40,296 bases of DNA from an uncultured Bacilli bacterium (GTDB lineage Bacteria; Bacillota_I; Bacilli_A; RF39; UBA660), in NCBI GenBank assembly GCA_944363685.1, contig CALVUV010000001.1, positions 1 through 40,296 on the forward strand, written 5' to 3'. Shown in pieces: positions 8,475 through 16,294 of the stretch. The translations under genes and the position numbers were made by a program. The stretch's first letter is position 1; each line of letters starts with the position of its first letter. Below the pieces are notes generated by a model. It did no database searches. It was not told the DNA's origin and was given only the letters and a program-made list of their open reading frames with translations.

Positions 8475-9029
8475 ATGTTTGTACCACATAGTCCAGATAT
8501 GGTTTATGATGTAGAAAGGCATTCTGATAGATGTGTTTGTGGATGTTCTGCACTTGCCACTTGTCATGATTATAATAGTGTTAATTGTGGCTACTGTGAG
8601 AGCTGTGCTAAAAAAAGAACAGATTTTGTTAATGATATTACAGGTATAATATCAGTTGGTGAAGAAAACAGTTTTGAATATGCAATATTAGCCACAATTG
8701 AAAATATAAGGCAAAATATATTTAAAGAGAGATTTTATTATATGGTTGATAACTATTTTGGGCAACATCAAAATAATAGTGAATTTACTGAACCATATGA
8801 TGATGCATCCTTTATAGCAAAAATATATAGAGAAAAATATTGTATGATGCAAACTTTTATATCTAGTATTGTACTACAAAATGAAAATAAATTTTCTAAA
8901 TCAAGCAGGATTAAAAGAGTATTTTCTTATTATAAATCAGAATTAGAAGCTACAATAAAAAAAGATGAAGATATTCTAGAAAAATGGACTGCTAAGGCTG
9001 GAGGTTATTCTTATAAAAAAGCAAAATAA
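8475..9029 (+). CDS. Cys-rich N-terminus protein of unknown function (184 aa)
   Basis: Not recognised. Residues 20-46 hold seven cysteines (C-V-C-G-C, C, then C-G-Y-C and C) plus His, a probable zinc- or metal-binding knuckle. The remaining 140 residues look helical and carry a Lys-rich C-terminus. It has no signal peptide or membrane segment. It has its own promoter and a very strong ribosome binding site and is closed by a terminator, so it forms a single-gene unit. It lies between two tRNA-end-like repeats and may be cargo. A nucleic-acid-binding role is possible but only an inference from the zinc-knuckle look. Confidence 0.7.
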   Translation: MFVPHSPDMVYDVERHSDRCVCGCSALATCHDYNSVNCGYCESCAKKRTDFVNDITGIISVGEENSFEYAILATIENIRQNIFKERFYYMVDNYFGQHQNNSEFTEPYDDASFIAKIYREKYCMMQTFISSIVLQNENKFSKSSRIKRVFSYYKSELEATIKKDEDILEKWTAKAGGYSYKKAK

Positions 9030-9073
9030 CATGTTATTATCCTTTTCTCAGTGAAGAATACAAAAATATTAGA

Positions 9074-9114
9074 AAAAGAATACGACTACTTTAATTATTC
9101 GTATTCTTTTTTTA
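9074..9114 (+). terminator. intrinsic terminator
   Basis: AAAGAATACGA pairs with TCGTATTCTTT around an AT-rich loop, then a long T run. It ends the Cys-rich gene. Confidence 0.8.
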
Positions 9115-9185
9115 TATTAAACTTTTGAAAATTTAGAAACATACTCGCACATTGGCAAAAAACAACAATCATGTGTATTAAAATA

Positions 9186-9644
9186 TTATCTTGTTTTACC
9201 CTTAGAATATGGTTCATAAGATAAGTATTCTTCATTTTCATCTTTAATCCAATAACCAAATCTTCCAACTAACTTAACAGGTTTCTCTAAAGGTTTAAAA
9301 TCAAGATTTTTTGTATTTGAGGCTTTCGCTCCTTCAGCAAGTGATGCAGTAATATGAGGTGTTTTTAAAACAGATGGATTTTGTTCATCATAATTTATAT
9401 AATAATCTTTCAATTCATCAGGAAATGTTATTTCAAATCCACTATTTTGTCCATCATTACCATAACCTATAAGATATACTTCAAATGTTTTTCCTACTAT
9501 ATCATTAAAAATCTCATCAGTTGTTGGGTGATATTTAAAAGTACAATGTATTTCATCATCAACTCTAGCTAATTTTTCTGTTTCTAACGAATGTATCAAA
9601 TCGACCATATCTGCTTCAAAAAATATTCCTTCATAACTTAACAT
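9186..9644 (-). CDS. 2H phosphoesterase-like protein
   Basis: A 152-residue protein with two H-x-T motifs, H33-C-T35 and H97-I-T99, about 62 residues apart. This is the signature of the 2H phosphoesterase fold, whose members include RNA 2',3'-cyclic phosphodiesterases and ligase-type end-healing enzymes. The ATG at 9644 has a GGGAG site that overlaps the stop codon of the upstream HAD gene (gap 14 nt), so the two are translationally coupled. Together they could remove a 2',3'-cyclic phosphate and then a phosphate from broken RNA. The fold call rests on two short motifs read by eye; the pathway is inference. Confidence 0.65.
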   Translation of the reverse strand: MLSYEGIFFEADMVDLIHSLETEKLARVDDEIHCTFKYHPTTDEIFNDIVGKTFEVYLIGYGNDGQNSGFEITFPDELKDYYINYDEQNPSVLKTPHITASLAEGAKASNTKNLDFKPLEKPVKLVGRFGYWIKDENEEYLSYEPYSKGKTR

Positions 9645-9658
9645 ATATATTTCTCCCT

Positions 9659-10117
9659 TTAATCTATTAATTCAGAATCTTGACATAATATTATGTTTTT
9701 CAAACCATCATGAACAGTTCTCAATGTTTCATTGTCATCATCAATAAAAATAATTTGTTCATCATTTTTTAAAGATTTTAAATAATTCAATTTTAATTCT
9801 TTTGATGAATAATGTGGATAACTTTCTTTTGGAATAATAGTTCTTTTATCTTTTTCAAAGAAAGGTGCATATTTATTTAACCACTCATTTTTTTCGCTTA
9901 CTTCATTATTAAATCTACAAACCGATAATATATGTAGTTCAACATTTTTCAAATTGCATAATTGACTTAATGTTTCAATATTTGTAGTTAAAGGTCTTTT
10001 ATTTACAAAATCAAGTGGTTTTCCAAAATCATAAGAAGCAATTACACCATCCATATCAACATAGATAATAGTTTTTTTATCTTCAGTTAATCTCTTTATC
10101 AATTCATAAAAATGCAT
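9659..10117 (-). CDS. HAD-superfamily phosphatase
   Basis: A 152-residue HAD hydrolase. Motif I is VDMDGVIA (about residues 20-27, nucleophile and acid Asp), motif II is ILSVCR (Ser, about 65), motif III a Lys near 110, and motif IV IFIDDD (about 123-128). The cap is minimal, as in 5'(3')-deoxyribonucleotidases and in HAD domains of RNA-repair proteins. It is the first gene of a two-gene minus-strand unit with the 2H phosphoesterase. The substrate could be a nucleotide or an RNA end. Motifs I and IV are clear; motif III is less so. Confidence 0.8.
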   Translation of the reverse strand: MHFYELIKRLTEDKKTIIYVDMDGVIASYDFGKPLDFVNKRPLTTNIETLSQLCNLKNVELHILSVCRFNNEVSEKNEWLNKYAPFFEKDKRTIIPKESYPHYSSKELKLNYLKSLKNDEQIIFIDDDNETLRTVHDGLKNIILCQDSELID

Positions 10118-10274
10118 ATAGCATACCCATTTCTTTAAAAATAAAAACTATATTAATTATATTACATTATAATCAAAATTTAAATAGAAACATTGATTTT
10201 TGCTATATGTAACACTATACTTTTATTAGTTAATAGTTATTACTAACTTTTTTTGTCCAAGAAGTTCTTCTACT

Positions 10275-10296
10275 TCTTACCTAACGGCACCAGATT
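10275..10296 (+). repeat. tRNA-end-like repeat, copy 3 (possible att remnant)
   Basis: The segment ends in CGGCACCAGATT. Its CGGCACCAG (10285-10293) is identical to tRNA-Thr positions 2684-2692 and it is preceded by CTTAC as in the tRNA T stem. It lies in the 230-nt gap between the HAD gene and the AAA+ gene, next to an inverted repeat TCGAA/TTCGA (10307-10320). A copied tRNA 3' end at this distance is what integration into a tRNA gene leaves behind. Confidence 0.45.
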
Positions 10297-10346
10297 GATT
10301 GTTACTCGAACTTTCTTCGAACAGTAATAAATATTAATTAGAAATA

Positions 10347-11687
10347 CTATCTAGTTTTTTTTAATACATATGGTCTTTCTTCATTATTTGGTTTTATTAA
10401 ATTTATAGCAGAGTATTCTCCTGCAAAAATTCTAAACATTGCACTACTAATAGTATCATCAAAAACTGTTTTCAGGCTTCTAGCACCACTTTTTAACGCA
10501 ACTGCTTTTTCTGCGATGTAATCGATAAAATCTTCATCGTATGAAAAATCTATATTCATAGATTCAAATAATAATCTATAAGTATTTAAAGGACTAAAGT
10601 TAGATTCTATTAAGATTTTCTTGATATCTTCTTTTGATAAAGAGTTCATAGCAACCATTTTCGAAAATCTCCCCATTAACTCTCGCATTATTCCATAATT
10701 TACAAAATCTGTTGGTGATACATTTGAGTAATCATCATTGTCTACTATTCCTGTAAATGCCCCTAGGGCAACAACTGAAAGTCTTGATGTATCAAATTTT
10801 TTATCTTCAAAATAAAATGTTGAACCATCTAATAATTTCAATAATGATCTTTGAACGCCAATTCTTGATATATGATCACGAGAATTATTATCTTTTTCTG
10901 CTAATTTATCAAATTCATCAATAACTAAAATACCTTTTTCTGCTTTTTCCATATCTTTTCCAGCAGCTAAATATAAATTTTCTAACATATCTTTAATATC
11001 TCTTCCAACATAACCTGTTTCAGAAAGAGATGTTGCATCTTCAATAACTATAGGGATTTTATATATATTAGCAATTCTTTTTAAAATTTCAGTTTTACCT
11101 GTTCCTGTAGAACCATACACAATAATATTTTCTTTTAATTTTGCTATCATATCAAGTCCAAGAGATAAATTTATAACTTTTTGATTTTTAAAAAGTGATG
11201 TTAATATTTGCATAATTTGTTCATCTTGTGAAATAATTGTTTTTTTAATCGCAGAATACATTTGAGATATATCAGTATTGTTATTTAAAATTGTATCATC
11301 ATACTCTTTAGCATTACCGCGTATTTTTTCTAACAATTCTTGATTAGTTATTCTTGTGAAAGTATTATTAAAATCAAGAGCATAATAGTCACCAATGTAT
11401 TCTCGATATTCACTTACAAATTTATCATAATTATATACATGATTATTTTCAGCACAAAGAACATCAAAAGTTTTAAAACCAGCACATTCATAAATAGAAT
11501 TAGAATCTAGTGTTTCTCCAGCTAATTTTCCGTTTAAAACAATAAAATTTCTTCCAGAGTTACCAAAATCGTACCAAAAACCAACACAAGGTTCCAATTT
11601 TTCATAATATATTTGCTTTTTTCCATCAACAATGCATTCTTTTTTTTCTAATACATCGGCTAAACCAACATAATCCATACCATTCAT
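10347..11687 (-). CDS. ClpX-like AAA+ ATPase without ClpP-docking loop
   Basis: A 446-residue protein whose second half is a ClpX-type AAA+ module: Walker A GSTGTGKT (residues 192-199), pore loop GYVG, Walker B GILVIDEFDK, the GVQRSLLKLLDG segment, and sensor 2 GARSLKTVFD. Two things differ from ClpX. The zinc-binding N-domain is absent and replaced by about 140 unfamiliar residues, and the region between GAFTGI and GIMRELMGRF lacks the IGF tripeptide loop that docks ClpP. It is therefore probably an unfoldase or remodelling ATPase that works without ClpP. ATG 11687 has GAGGTGG 9 nt upstream; a longer frame to 11744 lacks such a site. Substrate unknown. Confidence 0.85.
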   Translation of the reverse strand: MNGMDYVGLADVLEKKECIVDGKKQIYYEKLEPCVGFWYDFGNSGRNFIVLNGKLAGETLDSNSIYECAGFKTFDVLCAENNHVYNYDKFVSEYREYIGDYYALDFNNTFTRITNQELLEKIRGNAKEYDDTILNNNTDISQMYSAIKKTIISQDEQIMQILTSLFKNQKVINLSLGLDMIAKLKENIIVYGSTGTGKTEILKRIANIYKIPIVIEDATSLSETGYVGRDIKDMLENLYLAAGKDMEKAEKGILVIDEFDKLAEKDNNSRDHISRIGVQRSLLKLLDGSTFYFEDKKFDTSRLSVVALGAFTGIVDNDDYSNVSPTDFVNYGIMRELMGRFSKMVAMNSLSKEDIKKILIESNFSPLNTYRLLFESMNIDFSYDEDFIDYIAEKAVALKSGARSLKTVFDDTISSAMFRIFAGEYSAINLIKPNNEERPYVLKKTR

Positions 11688-11746
11688 ATATATTACCACC
11701 TCTACAAGTGGCTTTATTATAGCATAAAATAGTAAAAAATTCAATT

Positions 11747-12754
11747 TTATTTATTAAGATGTTTTTTCTTTTTATGAGATAAACTAACTACTTCTAAACC
11801 TAGTAATTCTATTTTATTAGACAAAAGCTCTTTGTTATTATCTATATCTTTTGATAAATCGGTAGATAGATATTTCTTTAAATCATCTGGAAATACAGTT
11901 ACTACATTCTTTCCACCACTTAACACGCTTGCTAAAAAGTTTGCCCCGGAAGAAATACCTACTCCAAGCCCTAATTTACTTGCTAAAATTCTACTCATAT
12001 TAATAGCATCCAAATCATTAATACTAATAACTTTATCTATCAAATTAAAGTCAACAAGTTTAGGAATAAACTCATCCCCTATTCCTTCAATCTTATGCAC
12101 ACCTATAATTTTCCCACCACTTAAAAGAGGCATTTTATCAGGCTCTAAAACAATAATTTTAATATTTTTATTATACTCTTTTAATCTTTTAGCAACTCCC
12201 ATTAAAGTTCCACCTGTTCCTATACCACTAACAAAGGTATCTATTTCATTAACCTCATTTAATATTTCTTTAGCAGTAGTTAGATAATGAGTTTCTATAT
12301 TTAATGTATTTTCAAATTGTCTTGGCAAAAATCCATTTATTTTAGAAGCAAATTCTTCACTTCTTTTAATCGCTTCCTTAAATCCTCCTTCTTCCTTACT
12401 AACTAAATATACATTAGCACCATAAAGTCTCATTATCTTTATTCTCTCTTCACTCACCCAATCAGGCATAAATATATGAACTGGATGAGAAAAATAAGCT
12501 CCTAATGCTGCAAAAGAAATACCTGTATTACCACTTGTCGCTTCTACAATTGCTTGGTTTTCTTTCAATATTTTTTCTTCCTTTGACTTTTCTATTATAT
12601 GATAAGCGAGACGATCTTTAATACTACCTGTATAATTGTAATACTCTAATTTAGCATAAATATAACCTTCCCTATCCTGATAACGATATTTTATCTTAAC
12701 CATTGGTGTATTACCAATTAAGTTATCTAAGTCATCAATATTTTTTCTAGACAT
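11747..12754 (-). CDS. cysK: cysteine synthase family PLP enzyme
   Basis: A 335-residue fold-type II PLP enzyme of the O-acetylserine sulfhydrylase / cystathionine beta-synthase group. The PLP lysine is K46 in TGSIKDR, the substrate-binding loop is EATSGNTG and the phosphate cup is GIGTGGT. The family normally has N-P-(x)-S-V-K-D-R; here it is NYTGSIKDR, so substrate choice may differ from standard CysK. A Lys/His-rich tail (about 20 residues) follows the core. It is a single gene divergent from the DUF1835-type gene and has an AGGAGGAG ribosome binding site. It most likely makes cysteine from O-acetylserine and sulfide; CBS-like activity is the alternative. Confidence 0.88.
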   Translation of the reverse strand: MSRKNIDDLDNLIGNTPMVKIKYRYQDREGYIYAKLEYYNYTGSIKDRLAYHIIEKSKEEKILKENQAIVEATSGNTGISFAALGAYFSHPVHIFMPDWVSEERIKIMRLYGANVYLVSKEEGGFKEAIKRSEEFASKINGFLPRQFENTLNIETHYLTTAKEILNEVNEIDTFVSGIGTGGTLMGVAKRLKEYNKNIKIIVLEPDKMPLLSGGKIIGVHKIEGIGDEFIPKLVDFNLIDKVISINDLDAINMSRILASKLGLGVGISSGANFLASVLSGGKNVVTVFPDDLKKYLSTDLSKDIDNNKELLSNKIELLGLEVVSLSHKKKKHLNK

Positions 12755-12871
12755 AAAAAACTCCTCCTATAATTATTTTATACTATAATCATGGAAAGTG
12801 CTAAAGTATATTTTGTCTAATATTATAAATTTTGATATAATGAGATTAATTAAAAAGGCAGTGATAACAAT

Positions 12872-13615
12872 ATGAAAATAATTGATATTTGTGAAGGTTT
12901 TGCAGCTTGTGGCTGTTTAAAACATTATTACAAAAGCACTAACATAAACGACTATATAATTTTTCCACTTGGAATGAGTCTATCAATAGGAGATATAAAA
13001 AATAATCGTATTTATTTTTTAAGAAGATTTTATCAAGATTACAATTATGATTATACTGAGTTGTTAAATAAAATATTAAATAATATTACAAATGACACTA
13101 TAATTAGAATCTGGTCTTCTAAGAAAAATGATGATGAATATATGCTTTTACTATTTCTATGTAACTTTTTAAAAGATAAAATAAATAAAATTAATGTTGT
13201 CTTTGCTAATGATTATAATAAATTTTTATGTAGTATTAATGCTTTAGATTATAGAAAAATTAATGATGTACTAAAATATGAAAAAACTTTGTCTAAAGAT
13301 GAAATTAAAGCTTATGCTAAAGAGTGGAACGACTTAGTTGAAATCAATAGTGAATTAAGAGTGTTAGAAAACGAGAAAGTCAAAAATAAAAAATATTCTG
13401 ATTACTATGATATCATTTTAAATATTTTAAAAGAAATAGCACCTTGTAAAATATCAATCTTAATTGCAGAATGTATGGGAAAAGAAGTCCTTAATGATGC
13501 AGGTGATTTAGTTTATTTAACTTTAATAGACCAATTAATTAATTTAAAGAAAATTAAAATAGTAAAAAAAGGAACAAGACATTTTGTAGATACGATTGAT
13601 TTAAGTAAAAACTAA
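12872..13615 (+). CDS. DUF1835-type protein
   Basis: A 247-residue protein that looks like the DUF1835/DUF3658 family: the N-terminal half has the IIFPLGMSLSIGDI-type segment and then IRIWSSKKNDDEYMLLLF, as in that family. The C-terminal part (170-247) looks like a small winged helix. No function is established for the family. It has an AAAGGCAGTGAT ribosome binding site and a divergent promoter region shared with cysK. It may be co-transcribed with the ORF that follows. Confidence 0.7.
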   Translation: MKIIDICEGFAACGCLKHYYKSTNINDYIIFPLGMSLSIGDIKNNRIYFLRRFYQDYNYDYTELLNKILNNITNDTIIRIWSSKKNDDEYMLLLFLCNFLKDKINKINVVFANDYNKFLCSINALDYRKINDVLKYEKTLSKDEIKAYAKEWNDLVEINSELRVLENEKVKNKKYSDYYDIILNILKEIAPCKISILIAECMGKEVLNDAGDLVYLTLIDQLINLKKIKIVKKGTRHFVDTIDLSKN

Positions 13616-13695
13616 AGTAAAGTAGACAAAGTTATGAATACAGAATATATAAACTATTAAGTAAAACAAATGAAGAAAGAAATTTAAATGATTCA

Positions 13696-14061
13696 TTGTT
13701 AAAAAATCTATACCAATATTATGAAAAAAATATTAGTAAAGATGATTTTAATAAAATATTTAATACAGTATATGACGTCTTAAAACTAAAAATAAATGAT
13801 GATGAAATTCAAAAAGCAATGATTAATTATTTAAGTCTTTTAATAGCAGATGATAGGGATGGATTTAATGTAGATATTAATTGGTGCATTAAATTCATTT
13901 GGTATTTATGCGCTGGTATTCCATCAAAAGAGATGAGATCAAAATATAAAGACTGTATTTCTTTTATCCAACAAAAATTATTAAAAGAATTTAGTATTAA
14001 AGAAACTATTGATGAAAAAGTTAAAAGAAAAGTATTTACTAGTTATATGACTAATATCTAA
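13696..14061 (+). CDS. unidentified ORF, probably missing its 5' end
   Basis: A 121-residue frame from a TTG codon that lacks a convincing ribosome binding site. The frame stays open upstream back to 13621, and that part (for example YEYRIYKLLSKTNEERN) reads like normal protein, yet it has no ATG or GTG. Either an unusual start is used or the true 5' end was lost or frameshifted; an ATG at 13634 is in another frame and hits a stop after eight codons. The protein is helical, soluble and not recognised. It is closed by a terminator. Confidence 0.5.
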   Translation: MLKNLYQYYEKNISKDDFNKIFNTVYDVLKLKINDDEIQKAMINYLSLLIADDRDGFNVDINWCIKFIWYLCAGIPSKEMRSKYKDCISFIQQKLLKEFSIKETIDEKVKRKVFTSYMTNI

Positions 14062-14065
14062 TAAA

Positions 14066-14105
14066 TAGAAAAACTACTCTCCAAACTTGAAAGTAGTTCT
14101 TTTTA
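14066..14105 (+). terminator. intrinsic terminator
   Basis: AACTACT pairs with AGTAGTT, followed by CTTTTT, just after the stop at 14061. Confidence 0.7.
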
Positions 14106-14171
14106 AAAGTATCTTTACATATATAAATAAAGTCAATGATTTGAGTAAATTTGCTCTTAATCAATAATAAC

Positions 14172-14200
14172 TTGATTTTTCTCTAAAAAAAGCGTAATAT
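14172..14200 (+). promoter_or_regulatory. sigma-A-type promoter of the radical SAM pair
   Basis: TTGATT (14172-14177), a 17-nt spacer and TAATAT (14195-14200), followed by a TTAAGGGGGAT ribosome binding site. Confidence 0.65.
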
Positions 14201-14225
14201 AACAAACAAATTAAGGGGGATTTTA

Positions 14226-14981
14226 ATGAAATTATATTATTCTAGATTACAAATCGAATTAACAAGAAGATGCAATCAAAGTTGTGCTCACTGTTGTAGA
14301 GGAGAGGCACAAAATATAGATTTAACTAAAGCGATTGTAGACACATTTTTTGAGAAAAATGATATATATTGTATAAGTAATTTACTTTTTTCAGGTGGAG
14401 AACCTACCTTAAATGGTGAAATGCTTGAATATTTTATTGATAAAATTATAGAAAAAGATATCATAGTTTATAGTTTCATGCTTAGTATCAATGGTTTATC
14501 TTATAGTAAAGAATTAATAAATGGACTAAATAAATTACGAGATTATATTATATTAAAAAGCAATAGTGAAGGATATTATCCTGGTATTCTTATGATTTCT
14601 CAAGATCAATTTCATAAAGAAGCAAATCAAGAAGTAATAGAAAAGTTAAAAGACTTACCCTACTTTTCACCGATTGATAAACATATTATAAAAGAAAAAA
14701 ACATTTTACCATATGGTAGAGCATTAGAAAATGGTTTAAGTAAACAACAACCTGATTTAAGTAATTTAACAAACTATCAAAAAAGCTATAAAATAAAAGA
14801 ATATGAAGGTACTACTTATCTAGTAATAGACTATCAATATATATCTGCTAATGGCAATATTATAAATAATGGCTGTGAGTCTTATGATTTAATGGATGAA
14901 TATGCTTTAGGCAATGTACAAGATCAATCGATTGAAGAAATTCATCTTAAAAACCAAGTAAAAAAATTAACATTAAAATAA
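14226..14981 (+). CDS. radical SAM protein
   Basis: A 251-residue radical SAM enzyme. The [4Fe-4S] motif is C16-x3-C20-x2-C23 near the N-terminus, followed by another Cys at 24, and the glycine-rich SAM-binding GGEP motif is at about residues 58-61. The C-terminal part has one Cys in the NNGCESYDL segment followed by ALGNVQDQSIEEI, which resembles the start of a SPASM-type domain but lacks further Cys to hold a second cluster. It is short for the family and could act as a partial barrel with the next gene's product, 29 nt downstream. No small precursor peptide is visible nearby, so a RiPP role is unsupported. Confidence 0.88.
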   Translation: MKLYYSRLQIELTRRCNQSCAHCCRGEAQNIDLTKAIVDTFFEKNDIYCISNLLFSGGEPTLNGEMLEYFIDKIIEKDIIVYSFMLSINGLSYSKELINGLNKLRDYIILKSNSEGYYPGILMISQDQFHKEANQEVIEKLKDLPYFSPIDKHIIKEKNILPYGRALENGLSKQQPDLSNLTNYQKSYKIKEYEGTTYLVIDYQYISANGNIINNGCESYDLMDEYALGNVQDQSIEEIHLKNQVKKLTLK

Positions 14982-15010
14982 AAAACATATTCAATTAAGG
15001 AAGTGATTCA

Positions 15011-16294
15011 ATGTATAAATATTTTCATGAATTAGAAAACTTAAAATCTTTTAAAACTTATTTAATTAGAAAATCTTTTGACAAAGAACAAGACTTATCA
15101 ATGAAAAACATATTTTTTTCTGATAGTCTATTAAAAAAATTAAGTGAGTTATTTCCTAAAATAAACATAGTAGATAAATTGATAATCGCCCTTAATGAGG
15201 AATTAATAACAAATACACCAACATATAATTTATTACCATATGATACTTGGTTTAATATGGAATGTTTTTTTTATGATAAAGATGAATATTATTTAGAATC
15301 AAATCATTATTTGAGAGAAAAAATAGATTTAACATCTTGGAATTTACAATATACATTAGAAAAAATATCTAAAATGATTAGTTATTTAATTAACTTTTAT
15401 CCAAATTATAAAGAATTTCTATTGAATACACAAAAAGAAATAAAAATAATATTAAATGAATTTTCAATAAAAACAACAATAAAAATTTCTCCTAAAAGTG
15501 ATGGAGAAACAGTTAATTGGCCAAATGCATGGTATATAACTCCTAATGGATATTTATATAATACAGGCTTAGGACATCAAACAGGAAATCTAATTTATTC
15601 TTTTTATTATGTAATATGTGATTTTTTAAAGCATAATAAAAATATACTTAATATAAGCTATTATAGCAAGATTAATAATATATTAAAACGAGGATATATT
15701 ACTTATGGTGAATTTCAAAATTACTCACATTTAACATATAATCTACCAACTATTATTACTCCTGAAGTAGAACATGATATTGTACGTTATAAAAACATAT
15801 TAAAAATGAATGATAAAGAATATAATAAAGCAAAAAATGACCCAGAATTTAAATGGCCAGAACCTGAAAGAAGTTATCAAAAAAATCTTATTACATTAAT
15901 TATTGGCCATTTAGCTGCAGAAACATCATTATATTCTTCATTCATCAAATTGAATGAGTCCCTCTACAAAAACAAGTTAATTGCACAATTAAATACCCTA
16001 GCCATGAATGATTTAAAAGATATATTAATTAGATTTTCTGGATTTCACAAAATTGAATCTACAGTTAAAAATACTATTACTACTTGTTCTTTAAATGGAA
16101 TAACAGAATTTTCTGAATATTTAGAAAAAGGATGGAATTTGCATATAATTCCAGGAATTATATATGATAAAAATTTAGATAAATTAGTTGAAATTGATTT
16201 TAATGAATATTTCATTAGTAAACATTTAGATAATGAAATAGAAAACTATGAAGGAAAAGGTAAAATTTTAATTAAAGATAAATGGATAAATTAA
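15011..16294 (+). CDS. unidentified 427-aa partner of the radical SAM gene
   Basis: Not recognised. A soluble 427-residue protein rich in Tyr, Asn, Leu and Ile. The most distinctive segment (about residues 169-200) reads WPNAWYITPNGYLYNTG followed by GHQTGNLIY, and a His-rich helical stretch lies near 285-315. No membrane segment or signal peptide. It follows the radical SAM gene by 29 nt with its own AAGGAAGTGAT ribosome binding site and ends tail-to-tail, overlapping the dehydrogenase stop by 4 nt. Co-transcription suggests a shared job, perhaps substrate or partner of the radical SAM enzyme. Confidence 0.8.
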   Translation: MYKYFHELENLKSFKTYLIRKSFDKEQDLSMKNIFFSDSLLKKLSELFPKINIVDKLIIALNEELITNTPTYNLLPYDTWFNMECFFYDKDEYYLESNHYLREKIDLTSWNLQYTLEKISKMISYLINFYPNYKEFLLNTQKEIKIILNEFSIKTTIKISPKSDGETVNWPNAWYITPNGYLYNTGLGHQTGNLIYSFYYVICDFLKHNKNILNISYYSKINNILKRGYITYGEFQNYSHLTYNLPTIITPEVEHDIVRYKNILKMNDKEYNKAKNDPEFKWPEPERSYQKNLITLIIGHLAAETSLYSSFIKLNESLYKNKLIAQLNTLAMNDLKDILIRFSGFHKIESTVKNTITTCSLNGITEFSEYLEKGWNLHIIPGIIYDKNLDKLVEIDFNEYFISKHLDNEIENYEGKGKILIKDKWIN

